Both the position numbers and the translations under genes were made by a program. A stretch of DNA of 64,000 nucleotides. Source: Geminicoccaceae bacterium (lineage in GTDB: Bacteria > Pseudomonadota > Alphaproteobacteria > Geminicoccales > Geminicoccaceae). The notes beneath the pieces are model-generated. The model made no database searches, was not told the origin of the DNA, and saw only the letters and a program-made list of their open reading frames with translations. Where the stretch lies: the NCBI GenBank assembly GCA_020638465.1, contig JACKIM010000002.1, positions 186,001-250,000 of the forward strand, in the 5' to 3' direction. Shown piece by piece: positions 35,332 through 43,314 of this stretch; the stretch's first letter is position 1; every line of letters begins with the position of its first letter.

Positions 35332-35730
35332 TCAGGCCAGGCCGCGATTGGCCAGCGCCTTGTGTTCCGACGGGTCGAAGTCGATGTGAATATGATTGCC
35401 ATCCGGATCATGAATATTCACCTGGATGATCTCGAAGCCGGGAACGACCGCACATTGGTACTCCACACCACGTTGTTCGATATGGTTGAGGAACTCGTCC
35501 AACCCGCTGGCGGTGATGGCGAAATGCTCGATCGCGGGCTCCCTGGCCTCGGGTTGCGTCCTGTGCTCGACCAGATGGACCACGGCATGCTCACCGGCAT
35601 AGAGCCATGCTCCGCCGAAGGGGAACGGCGGGCGATCGCCATTGGTCATTCCCAGCACGTCCTCATACCAGCGGATCATGTCCGCCAGATGGGCTGTTCG
35701 CAGATTGACGTGGTCGAGCCTGTTCAACAT
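35332..35730 (-). CDS. VOC/glyoxalase-family protein
   Basis: This 132-residue single VOC domain starts MLNRLDHVNLRTAHLADMIR and ends its fold with INIHDPDGNHIHIDFDPSE (metal-type His and Glu/Asp positions). The gene begins one base after the ccmC stop and is the last gene of the soeABC-ccmC unit. It may be a lyase or a dioxygenase-like enzyme; the role is unknown. Confidence 0.8.
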   Translation of the reverse strand: MLNRLDHVNLRTAHLADMIRWYEDVLGMTNGDRPPFPFGGAWLYAGEHAVVHLVEHRTQPEAREPAIEHFAITASGLDEFLNHIEQRGVEYQCAVVPGFEIIQVNIHDPDGNHIHIDFDPSEHKALANRGLA

Positions 35731-35731
35731 G

Positions 35732-36454
35732 TCAGTTTTCTCCCCGATGACTTGTTCTCAAATTCATGATCTTGCGCTCGTTGAGTTGGAGGCGGATGCG
35801 CAGGATCATCACCGTTATCAGGTAGAGATTGAACAGCAGGATCATGAGAAGCAAGGGATAAAGCATCGACGGGTCGATGGTCGGGCCATCGAGGCGCATG
35901 ATCGATGCAGGCTGATGCAGCGTGTTCCACCAGTTTACCGAGAACTTGATGATCGGCAGGTTCACTGCACCCACGAGGGCAAGAATCGAGGCGGCGCGGG
36001 CACCGCGATTGGGGTCCTCGAAGGCGTCATGCAGGGCCATGTAGCCGAGGTAGAGGAAGAACAGGATCAGCACCGAGGTCAGTCGCGCATCCCACACCCA
36101 CCAGGTTCCCCACATGGGTTTTCCCCATATGGAGCCCGTGAAAAGGGCAATGGCGGTGAACATCGCCCCCACCGGGGCGGCGGCGCGGGCGATCACCTCG
36201 GCCAGCGGATGCCGCCAGATGAGGGCCGCGAGACTCGACACAGCAATCACCGCATAGGTGAAGGTCGCCATCCACGCGGCCGGCACGTGGACATAGATGA
36301 TGCGATAGGCCTCTCCCTGCTGGTAGTCGGCCGGAGCGATCACCAGCGACCAGTACAGGGCAACGGGGGTCAGCAACAATGTGGGCCATGCGACCCAGGG
36401 AAGGACCGCATCGGCGATGCGCTGGAAGCGCAGGGGATTGGCGAGAGCATGCAT
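35732..36454 (-). CDS. ccmC: Haem exporter/transferase CcmC
   Basis: This 240-residue, six-helix protein has the tryptophan-rich WWD motif WGTWWVWDARLTSVLILF between His60-type (YVHVPAAWMA) and His184-type (WNTLHQPASIM) axial ligands. CcmC hands haem to CcmE for cytochrome c maturation. The other ccm genes are not in this window. It lies 54 bases after the soeC-like gene, so it is probably co-transcribed with the sulfite dehydrogenase genes, which itself carry no haem c. Confidence 0.95.
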   Translation of the reverse strand: MHALANPLRFQRIADAVLPWVAWPTLLLTPVALYWSLVIAPADYQQGEAYRIIYVHVPAAWMATFTYAVIAVSSLAALIWRHPLAEVIARAAAPVGAMFTAIALFTGSIWGKPMWGTWWVWDARLTSVLILFFLYLGYMALHDAFEDPNRGARAASILALVGAVNLPIIKFSVNWWNTLHQPASIMRLDGPTIDPSMLYPLLLMILLFNLYLITVMILRIRLQLNERKIMNLRTSHRGEN

Positions 36455-36508
36455 GACACCAGTCTAGACCTCGCCCGACGGGCTGGAAAGGCCCCGTTGC
36501 CGCGACCG

Positions 36509-37387
36509 TCAGTCCCGGTACCCGTAGTAGAGCCCCACGACATGCTCGGCCTGCGCGAAGAACAGCCATCGCGACAGGAACAGGCCGCCAATGTGGAACG
36601 CTATGGCCAGGGGCACAAATAACGATGCCCAGCCGGGGTTATCCAATGCCAGCAGCAGGAGCAGAAAAGGTACCGCACCCCCGCAGAGGAATGCCATGAT
36701 CCGCAATTTGGTCGCATGTTTCCGGCCAATGCGGAAGACCATCTCCTTCAGGAGATAATTGGCAGAACTGTGTGGCGACTCCAGCAGTCGCACGCGGCCC
36801 CATCCTCCCAACCCCGTGGCGGTCTCGGGCGTCGATCCGGCCCGCGCGAACTGGCGGTCGCCATCGAACCACAGGACAAGCTGTACCAGCCAGAGGATGG
36901 CCAGCAGGACAATGGCGGGCATGGTCTGTCCGGCCAGCAGGGCGCCGCCAGCCAGGGCATAGAGGAGGAAGGCGGGCATGGTCAGCGGATGTTTCCACCG
37001 CGGGATACTTCTCAACTGGGCATAGATCATCGCTGTGCAGACAACGGTCGCGAGAGCCGACAGCGCCGACAGCCACCCCAGCCAGACGGGTGTTCCATTG
37101 CCGAACGAGAACAGCGCGAAACAGCCCATGGTGACGATCGATGCTATTCCCTCACGGCTGAGCCATGACGACCGCCACTGCGTCAGGGCACGCGCCGCCC
37201 GCTGCGGATTGCCCAGATGGAACATCGACGCCAGCAGGCCGATTCCTGCGAGAATGATCGCCAGTGCCGCGTGGAACAGCGGAAACGGGTTCTGCGAGGT
37301 ATCCAGGCCGATGCCCAGCCACATCATGAGGCCGAAGCCGAGGCCGGAAAGCGAGGTGAACAGGATGATCGAGGAAGCCGGATGCAT
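36509..37387 (-). CDS. soeC: DmsC-like membrane anchor of the molybdoenzyme (SoeC)
   Basis: This 292-residue protein has eight membrane helices as in DmsC. Typical segments are MHPASSIILFTSLSGLGFG at the start and MFHLGNPQRAARALTQWRSS. It anchors the molybdoenzyme and exchanges electrons with quinone. The N-terminus follows the soeB stop after five bases. Confidence 0.85.
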   Translation of the reverse strand: MHPASSIILFTSLSGLGFGLMMWLGIGLDTSQNPFPLFHAALAIILAGIGLLASMFHLGNPQRAARALTQWRSSWLSREGIASIVTMGCFALFSFGNGTPVWLGWLSALSALATVVCTAMIYAQLRSIPRWKHPLTMPAFLLYALAGGALLAGQTMPAIVLLAILWLVQLVLWFDGDRQFARAGSTPETATGLGGWGRVRLLESPHSSANYLLKEMVFRIGRKHATKLRIMAFLCGGAVPFLLLLLALDNPGWASLFVPLAIAFHIGGLFLSRWLFFAQAEHVVGLYYGYRD

Positions 37388-37392
37388 GTGTT

Positions 37393-38127
37393 TCAGTCCA
37401 GCGCCGACAGCGCGCGGTCGAGCCAGCCGAGAAAGCCCGTGGCCTCGGGCTCGGCGAGCTGGGCGATATGGAAGGTGCCGGCATCGCGCGTGCGTGGCGG
37501 AAGGTATTTGTTGACGGGGCGGGTGGCCTGTTCGGGCATCAGGTCGAAACCGCCGCGCTCGCGCACCTTTTTCGAGATGTCGCTGGTTGGATCGCCGAGA
37601 TCGCCGAAATGACGCGCCCCGGCGGGGCAGGTGCGCACGCAGGCCGGCACCCTGTCCTCCTCGGGCAGGTTGTCATTGTAGATGCGATCCACGCACAGGG
37701 TGCATTTCTTCATGACGCCGGCGGCCTGATCCATCTCGCGCGCGCCGTAGGGGCAGGCCCAGGCGCACAGGCCGCAGCCTATGCACCAGTCCTCCTGCAC
37801 GAGGACGATGCCGTCATCCGCGCGCTTGTAGGAAGCTCCCGTCGGGCAGACCGTGACGCAGGGTGCGTCCTCGCAATGCAGGCAGGATTTGGGGAAATGG
37901 ACGACCCGCGCCGGGCCGGTTTCCGGCTTCGCCTCGAAGGTATGGACCCGGTTGAGGAATGTGCCACAGGGATTATCGCCATAGGCGTCGATATCCGACA
38001 GCGGTGCGCCTTGCGATCCGGTGTTCCACTCCTTGCAATTGATGACACAGGCATGGCAACCGACGCAGGTATCGAGATCGATGACCAGGCCGAGCTTCTT
38101 TCCTGTCCGTTCGGGCAATGATGTCAC
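37393..38127 (-). CDS. soeB: DmsB-like 4Fe-4S subunit (SoeB)
   Basis: This 244-residue ferredoxin-like protein has four Cys clusters for four 4Fe-4S centres: CVGCHACVINCKEWN, CLHCEDAPCVTVCP, CIGCGLCAWACPYGAR and CTLCVDRIYND with CVRTCPAGA. It carries electrons between the molybdenum subunit and the membrane anchor. GTG 38127 overlaps the soeA stop by four bases (GTGA), which decides the start; a frame open much further upstream lies inside soeA. There is no export signal. Confidence 0.9.
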   Translation of the reverse strand: MTSLPERTGKKLGLVIDLDTCVGCHACVINCKEWNTGSQGAPLSDIDAYGDNPCGTFLNRVHTFEAKPETGPARVVHFPKSCLHCEDAPCVTVCPTGASYKRADDGIVLVQEDWCIGCGLCAWACPYGAREMDQAAGVMKKCTLCVDRIYNDNLPEEDRVPACVRTCPAGARHFGDLGDPTSDISKKVRERGGFDLMPEQATRPVNKYLPPRTRDAGTFHIAQLAEPEATGFLGWLDRALSALD

Positions 38128-40976
38128 GATCTGCCCCCACCCCAGGCCGAACCATAGCGGACTTCTTCGGGAGCCGGCCGGACCGGGCTCGCCTGCGCCA
38201 GGACCACGGGCTCGCTCTCCCCGGCGGGAGATGCCTTTTCGAGCTTCACCCGCAGGTCGAACCATGCAGCCTGTCCGGTGATCGGATCGGAATTGCCCCA
38301 GCGCAGGCCGTCCCCCCTGTCGGGCAGCAATTCGCTGATGAGGTGATTGAGCAGGAAGCCCCGAGTCGCTTCCGGCGCGTCGACGGAAAGTGCCCACGCG
38401 CCGCGTCGCTTGCCGATGGCATTCCATGTCCATACGGTATTGGCGTTGAGTGCATCCATTCTTCGGACGGGGACCTTGATCCGGCCGTGATGGGAGGTCA
38501 GCGTCACCCAGTCCCCGTCGGAAAGCTTGTGCCGGTCGCACAGATCGCCCGAAACGTAGAGCGGGTTCTGGCCGTGGATCTGGCGCAGCCAGGCGTTCTG
38601 GGAACCCCAGGAGTGATACATCGCTGCCGGACGCTGGGTGAGCGCATGAACCGGATAGTCGTTGCTGTCGACGGATTCGCCCTCGAATGGCGGATACCAG
38701 CAGGGCAGCGGGCTGAAGGTGTCGGCGATGCGCTGGCGCAGGTGATCCGGCGGTTGCCGCGAGCCATGTCCTTCGGCGGCGCGCTGGAAGCGGGCCATCG
38801 GTTCGAGATAAATCTGGAAGATGAAGGGTTGTGGCTTGTCGTAGAAGCTGCGCTCGACGGCCCATTGCTGGTAGGAGGCATTCCACGGTTTGAAGAATGC
38901 GGCTTCAGGTGGAATGTGGCTGACCCAGAAACCGCCATTGTCGATATAGTGGCGCAACTGGTCCGGGTTGGGCTCGCCGCGTCCCTCGCCGGTGCCGTCC
39001 TCGCCACGCCAGCCGGCGAGCGGCCCGACACCCGGACGCCGCTGGTGCTTCTGGATGTAGTCGGCATAATCGCTGTAGATGGCCTTGCCGTCGCCATCGA
39101 CCATCCCCGGCAGCTTCAGGCGTACGCCAAGATCCAGCAGGACGCTCTGGAAGCCGCGGACGTCGCGATCAGGCTGGACAACCGGCCATCGGATCGCATC
39201 GGCAGCGGCATCGGCTTCGCAGATCGGCCGGTCGAGCAGGCTGATGCAGTCATGGCGTTCGAGATAGGTCGTGTCCGGCAGGATCAGGTCGGCATAGGCG
39301 ACCATTTCGGAGGAATAGGCGTCGCTGTAGATGATATGCGGAATGCGATATTCGCCATCTGGCCGCTTCGCTTCCAGCATCTCCATGACGCCGCGAGTGT
39401 TCATCGACGAGTTCCAGCTCATGTTCGCCATGTAGAGGAACAGCGTATCGATCTCGTAGGGATCGCCGGCCACGGCATTCGCGATGACCATGTGCATCAG
39501 GCCATGGGCCGACATGGGGGCATCCCACGAGAACGCCTTGTCGATGCGCCTGGCCTTGCCGTCGTCATCCAGCAGCAGGTCGGCCGGGCCCTGCGGATAG
39601 CCCAGATGCGGGCCGTCGAGCGGCTGTCCGGGCGTTACTCCCGCATGTGGCCTGGGGTGTCCGGTCGAAGGTTTCGGGTAGGGCGGCTTGAAGCGGAAGC
39701 CACCCGGAACCTCCACCGATCCCAGCAGGATCTGCAGAACGTGCAGGGCACGGCAGGTCTGGAAACCGTTCGAATGGGCCGAAATCCCACGCATGGCATG
39801 GAAGCTGACAGGGCGTCCGATCATCTTGTCGTGACGCTCGCCCTTCCAGTCGGTCCAGGGCTGGTCGAGCACGACCTCCTTTTCGAACGCGGCATGGGCG
39901 AGTTCGGCCGCGAGACGGCGGATGGTCCCCGCATCGATACCGCATTCCGCGGCGACCTTCTCCGGCCGGTAGCGTTCATCGAGAAAGGCCTCGGCCATGA
40001 GCTCGAAAGCCGGCCGGCACGTGCGGCCCTGCACCTCGAAACTCCCCCGGAGCGCAAGCCGGCGCCCGCCATGATCGAAGGGGACAGGACGTCTGCCCGT
40101 GCGTTCGACCACCAGGGTCTTGCCGTCATCGTCGCGGATGAAGAGACCGTGATCCTCCCTGCCGGGTTCGTCGATCACCAGCCACGGGGCATTGGTGTAG
40201 CGGATCAGGTAATCGAGGTCGATCCTGCCGGCTTCGAGCAGGCAGCGGACCATGGCAAGGATGAAGAGACCGTCCGTGCCGGGCGTGATGCCGACCCACT
40301 CATCGGCAATGGCGTTGTAGCCCGTGCGGACCGGATTGACGGCGACGACCTTGGCACCGCGCTCCTTGAGCTGGCCCAGTCCCATCTTGATCGGATTGGA
40401 GTCATGATCCTCTGCAACGCCGAAGATCATGAAATACTCGGTGCGCTCCCAGTCCGGTTGGCCGAATTCCCAGAAGGCGCCGCCCATCGTGTAAATTCCG
40501 GCCGTCGCCATGTTGACCGAGCAGAAACCGCCATGAGCGGCGTAGTTGGGTGTCCCGTATTGTTGCGCCCACCAGCCCGTGAAACTCTGGCTCTGGTCGC
40601 GGCCGGTGAAGAACGCAAGCTTCTTCGGATCGTCCTGTCGCAGCGGCGCCAGCCATGAGGTGGCGAGTTCGAGCGCTTCGTCCCAGCCGATCTTCTCGAA
40701 CCGACCCGAACCGCGCGGCCCGGTACGCTTGAGCGGGGCATCCAGCCTGGCTGGCGAATAGTGCTGCATGATGCCGGCGGACCCCTTGGCGCAAAGGACG
40801 CCCCTGTTCACCGGATGATCGCGATTGCCCTCGATGTAGCGAATGGCATCCCTGCCGTCGGCATCCTTGCGGACATGCACGTTGATGCCGCAGCGGCAGG
40901 CGCACATGTAGCAGGTGGTCTTGCGAATCTCGTCGGATACGACAGGTGACAATTCGATACTGTGCGCGTCACCCAT
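38124..40976 (-). CDS. soeA: Cytoplasmic molybdopterin oxidoreductase, probable sulfite dehydrogenase SoeA
   Basis: The 950-residue DMSO-reductase family catalytic subunit has an N-terminal 4Fe-4S motif CYMCACRCGINV with GVLCAKGSAGIMQHY, a cofactor-pocket segment HGGFCSVNMATAGIY and GVAEDHDSNPIKMGLGQLK. The N-terminus MGDAHSIELSPVV lacks a twin-arginine signal, so the enzyme is cytoplasmic, as in the SoeABC sulfite:quinone oxidoreductase of Allochromatium and Ruegeria; DmsA and PsrA are exported. Sulfur-transport genes and a sulfur-type repressor lie divergently. A tetrathionate or polysulfide role is not excluded. Confidence 0.8.
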   Translation of the reverse strand: MGDAHSIELSPVVSDEIRKTTCYMCACRCGINVHVRKDADGRDAIRYIEGNRDHPVNRGVLCAKGSAGIMQHYSPARLDAPLKRTGPRGSGRFEKIGWDEALELATSWLAPLRQDDPKKLAFFTGRDQSQSFTGWWAQQYGTPNYAAHGGFCSVNMATAGIYTMGGAFWEFGQPDWERTEYFMIFGVAEDHDSNPIKMGLGQLKERGAKVVAVNPVRTGYNAIADEWVGITPGTDGLFILAMVRCLLEAGRIDLDYLIRYTNAPWLVIDEPGREDHGLFIRDDDGKTLVVERTGRRPVPFDHGGRRLALRGSFEVQGRTCRPAFELMAEAFLDERYRPEKVAAECGIDAGTIRRLAAELAHAAFEKEVVLDQPWTDWKGERHDKMIGRPVSFHAMRGISAHSNGFQTCRALHVLQILLGSVEVPGGFRFKPPYPKPSTGHPRPHAGVTPGQPLDGPHLGYPQGPADLLLDDDGKARRIDKAFSWDAPMSAHGLMHMVIANAVAGDPYEIDTLFLYMANMSWNSSMNTRGVMEMLEAKRPDGEYRIPHIIYSDAYSSEMVAYADLILPDTTYLERHDCISLLDRPICEADAAADAIRWPVVQPDRDVRGFQSVLLDLGVRLKLPGMVDGDGKAIYSDYADYIQKHQRRPGVGPLAGWRGEDGTGEGRGEPNPDQLRHYIDNGGFWVSHIPPEAAFFKPWNASYQQWAVERSFYDKPQPFIFQIYLEPMARFQRAAEGHGSRQPPDHLRQRIADTFSPLPCWYPPFEGESVDSNDYPVHALTQRPAAMYHSWGSQNAWLRQIHGQNPLYVSGDLCDRHKLSDGDWVTLTSHHGRIKVPVRRMDALNANTVWTWNAIGKRRGAWALSVDAPEATRGFLLNHLISELLPDRGDGLRWGNSDPITGQAAWFDLRVKLEKASPAGESEPVVLAQASPVRPAPEEVRYGSAWGGGRS

Positions 40977-41117
40977 GATGCTGACCCATCCACTTCCCGC
41001 CCGAACTTGCGCACCGGCCTGGCTCCGGCCACCCTGCTGGCGCCAGCATCGCTGCCCGCCCCGCATTTGGCAACTCCTGCAAGGCAGGCTTTCCACATCG
41101 CGAACAATCATTCAAAC

Positions 41118-41149
41118 ACATTGCAATGTTGGAATGTATATGTTAGATC
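41118..41149 (+). promoter_or_regulatory. Palindromic operator overlapping a promoter between soeA and pmpA
   Basis: ACATTGCAATGT (41118-41129) is a perfect palindrome. Its inner TTGCAA is also a -35-like box, 17 bases from TAGATC (41144-41149), reading towards the YeeE/YedE genes. CATTC and GAATG flank it symmetrically. A repressor bound here would block the rightward promoter and could also affect the divergent soeA. The BigR/SqrR-like protein encoded 1.1 kb away is the natural candidate. Confidence 0.5.
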
Positions 41150-41226
41150 CGCGAATATCGGATGCCTGAAGGAAAAAGCCCGAAGAGGGCGTCAGGCACT
41201 GGCAGCGCTGCTGCGGGGGTGGAAAT

Positions 41227-41655
41227 ATGGAAGTGAACAGTTGGATGCTGGGATTGGCAGGTGGTCTGCTGATCGGGGCAGGGGCGTCGGTCCTGCTGGT
41301 GATGAACGGGCGGATCGCCGGCATCAGCGGGATACTCGGCTCTCTGGTCGATGATCCCACCGATTCGCGCAATGGCGAGAGGCTGAGTTTCGTCGTCGGT
41401 CTTCTCCTCGTTCCCTTTCTCTACGTTCTTGTCGTCGGCGTGCCGGATCTGCAGGTCAAGGCGGCCATTCCGCTGGTCATCGCCGGGGGATTGCTTGTCG
41501 GCTTCGGCGCGCGCGCGGCCAGCGGCTGCACGAGCGGGCATGGTGTCTGCGGAATGTCGCGGTTGTCGCCCCGGTCGCTTATTGCCATGTCGGTGGCGAT
41601 CTCGACCGGAGTCCTGGTGGTTGCCCTCAGCCGCCACCTCCTCGGCTGGAGTTGA
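41227..41655 (+). CDS. pmpA: YeeE/YedE family (PmpA-like) sulfur-compound membrane protein
   Basis: This 142-residue membrane protein with four helices has the family signature GFGARAASGCTSGHGVCGMS, containing two Cys, with the first copy GAGASVLLVMNGRIAGISGI. YeeE/YedE proteins move thiosulfate or other sulfane-sulfur species. The pair of short proteins (see next gene) together equals one long TsuA-type protein, as in the bigR-pmpAB operons of Xylella and Agrobacterium. The start overlaps the next gene by one base. Confidence 0.88.
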   Translation: MEVNSWMLGLAGGLLIGAGASVLLVMNGRIAGISGILGSLVDDPTDSRNGERLSFVVGLLLVPFLYVLVVGVPDLQVKAAIPLVIAGGLLVGFGARAASGCTSGHGVCGMSRLSPRSLIAMSVAISTGVLVVALSRHLLGWS

Positions 41656-42089
41656 TGAAAATGAAAAATCTTGCAGCATTCATCTCCGGTGGGCTCTTCG
41701 GTCTCGGGCTGGTCGTTTCCGACATGGTGAATCCGCAACGGGTCCAGGGCTTTTTCGATATCTTCGGTGCGTGGGACCCGACACTGGTGTTTGTCATTGT
41801 CGGCGCCAACATTCCGATGATGCTGTCCTGGTGGTGGGTCCGGCGGCATGAGAGGTCGGTCCTGGGAGAGAACCTGCCGGCACGGCCATCGCTGACCATC
41901 GACCGGCGATTGATCGGCGGTGCGGTGGTTTTCGGTGCCGGTTGGGGGCTCGTCGGCCTGTGCCCCGGTACGGCGGTCGCGAGTGTGCTGTTCGGCCTTC
42001 CCAGGGTGCTGGTGTTTGTCGGTGCCATGTTCACCGGGTTCGTGGCATACCATCATTGGCAGGTCCGTCGCCGCACGGTCGTCGCCTGA
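41655..42089 (+). CDS. pmpB: YeeE/YedE family (PmpB-like) sulfur-compound membrane protein
   Basis: This 144-residue protein has four membrane helices. The two signatures GGLFGLGLVVSDMVNPQRV and GAGWGLVGLCPGTAVASVL (one Cys) match the second half of the YeeE/YedE family. It starts at the ATG that shares its first base with the stop of the pmpA-like gene, so both halves are made together. Confidence 0.88.
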   Translation: MKMKNLAAFISGGLFGLGLVVSDMVNPQRVQGFFDIFGAWDPTLVFVIVGANIPMMLSWWWVRRHERSVLGENLPARPSLTIDRRLIGGAVVFGAGWGLVGLCPGTAVASVLFGLPRVLVFVGAMFTGFVAYHHWQVRRRTVVA

Positions 42090-42113
42090 TCGCCGTACCA
42101 CCGGTCTGCATGG

Positions 42114-42138
42114 GAAGAGGGGGAGTCCCCCCTTCTTC
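42114..42138 (+). terminator. Probable terminator of the pmpAB-like pair
   Basis: GAAGA-GGGGG and CCCCC-(CT)-TCTTC form a ten-pair stem with a two-base bulge around a three-base loop (AGT). There is no long T-run after it, so termination strength is uncertain. It lies 24 bases after the last stop. Confidence 0.4.
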
Positions 42139-42277
42139 ATGTCGTTCCTCCGGCTAATCCAGTACGGGTGTTGTTGAAACTGACTGCCAACGGTTGTATT
42201 TACTGGAATCGGGTATTTGTATCGAGCTCCGGATAGCTATTGTGGCCGTGGAACAGTTGACAGCAAGGGTGCCAGCG

Positions 42278-42622
42278 ATGGGCAGCGAAACCGGGATCGG
42301 ATCGGTTGGTGATGCCGGTGGTATGGCCGATATGGAAGCCCGTGCCGCGGCAGCGGCGGGCTTCCTCAAGGCGCTTGCTCACGAAGGGCGGTTGATGATC
42401 CTCTGCCATCTGGCTTCGGGCGAGAAGTCGGTAGGCGAACTTGAGGAGCTGCTGCGGATCAGGCAGGCTGCGGTATCGCAGCAACTGGCGCGGTTGCGCT
42501 TTGCCGGCTTCGTCAATTCGCGCCGCGAAGGCAAGGTCATCTACTATTCGCTGGCTGACGGCGATGTTCACCGCATGATCGTGCTTCTCTATGACATGTT
42601 CTGCAAGAGTGCCACTGACTGA
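42278..42622 (+). CDS. ArsR-family redox/persulfide-type repressor (BigR/SqrR-like)
   Basis: The 114-residue winged-helix protein has Cys43 in LMILCHLASGEKSVGELEEL and Cys109 in LLYDMFCKSATD. Both match the two redox-active Cys of BigR (C42, C108) and SqrR (C41, C107), which release DNA when they are linked by a sulfur bridge. The recognition helix is IRQAAVSQQLARLRFAGFV. ATG 42278 has AAGGGT eight bases upstream; GTG 42248 is an alternative. It ends converging with regA2. Position suggests control of the adjacent sulfur genes. Confidence 0.85.
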   Translation: MGSETGIGSVGDAGGMADMEARAAAAAGFLKALAHEGRLMILCHLASGEKSVGELEELLRIRQAAVSQQLARLRFAGFVNSRREGKVIYYSLADGDVHRMIVLLYDMFCKSATD

Positions 42623-42715
42623 TTGATGTCGCCATGACGGCATTCGGTCACGATTGTCCGTCCCCATTCCATGATCATCGACAGCTACAGAAGTTTGCCG
42701 GTATTGGCGGATCGG

Positions 42716-43282
42716 TCAGCGTGGCGCGCGCTTGCTGAGGATGCGCTGCAGGGTGCGCCGGTGCATGTTGAGCCGTCGGGCGGTTTCGGAGACATTGCGG
42801 TTGCATTGCTCGAACACCCGCTGGATGTGCTCCCAGCGTATGCGGTCGGCCGACATCGGCGTCTCCGATGAATCGGCAGCCTCCGGCGGACCGCTCAGCA
42901 ACGTGGCCACGAGTTCCTCCGGCTGCACCGGCTTGGCCAGATAGCCCACGGCTCCCGCCTTGGTCGCGATGATCGACGAGGCGATGCTGTCATACCCCGT
43001 CAGGACCACGATGCGCACGTCATGCCGGGCGTCGAGCAGTCCGTTGATCAGTTCCATCCCGTGACCGTCGCCGAGGTTCAAATCGACGACGGCGAAATCC
43101 GGGATGGTCTCGGCAATGATCTCGTAGGCTTCCTTGAGGGATTCGGCGGCAAGCACCTCGAATCCGGCACGTTCGAGATGACGCGCCATGGTTCGGCGTA
43201 GCGGAGGATCATCATCCACCAGCAGCAGCTTGCCCTCGGCCACGGTGGGGGCCTGTCTTGCCGGTCCCTCGAATGTCGACAT
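42716..43282 (-). CDS. regA: RegA/PrrA/ActR-type response regulator, second copy
   Basis: This 188-residue protein has a receiver with acidic pocket LLLVDDDPP, phospho-acceptor Asp67 (FAVVDLNLGDG), Thr95 and Lys117, and a Fis-type C-terminal HTH (NVSETARRLNMHRRTLQRIL). The last 46 residues match regA1 except for two positions, whereas the receivers are only about half alike by eye. ATG 43282 is used; a GTG precedes it. It lies 33 bases after regA1, so it is the end of the seven-gene run. Confidence 0.88.
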   Translation of the reverse strand: MSTFEGPARQAPTVAEGKLLLVDDDPPLRRTMARHLERAGFEVLAAESLKEAYEIIAETIPDFAVVDLNLGDGHGMELINGLLDARHDVRIVVLTGYDSIASSIIATKAGAVGYLAKPVQPEELVATLLSGPPEAADSSETPMSADRIRWEHIQRVFEQCNRNVSETARRLNMHRRTLQRILSKRAPR

Positions 43283-43314
43283 CACCGACCAACTCCCTGA
43301 TGTTTTTTTCTATG

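Noticed and set aside
38118..40658. 846-codon open frame on the plus strand
   Set aside because: It lies entirely antisense to soeA, whose motifs and family match are clear. Long antisense frames are expected at this GC content.
42158..42207. TCCAGTA ... TACTGGA arms upstream of the ArsR gene
   Set aside because: The seven-base arms are 36 bases apart, too far for a normal operator; no promoter is placed in between with confidence.
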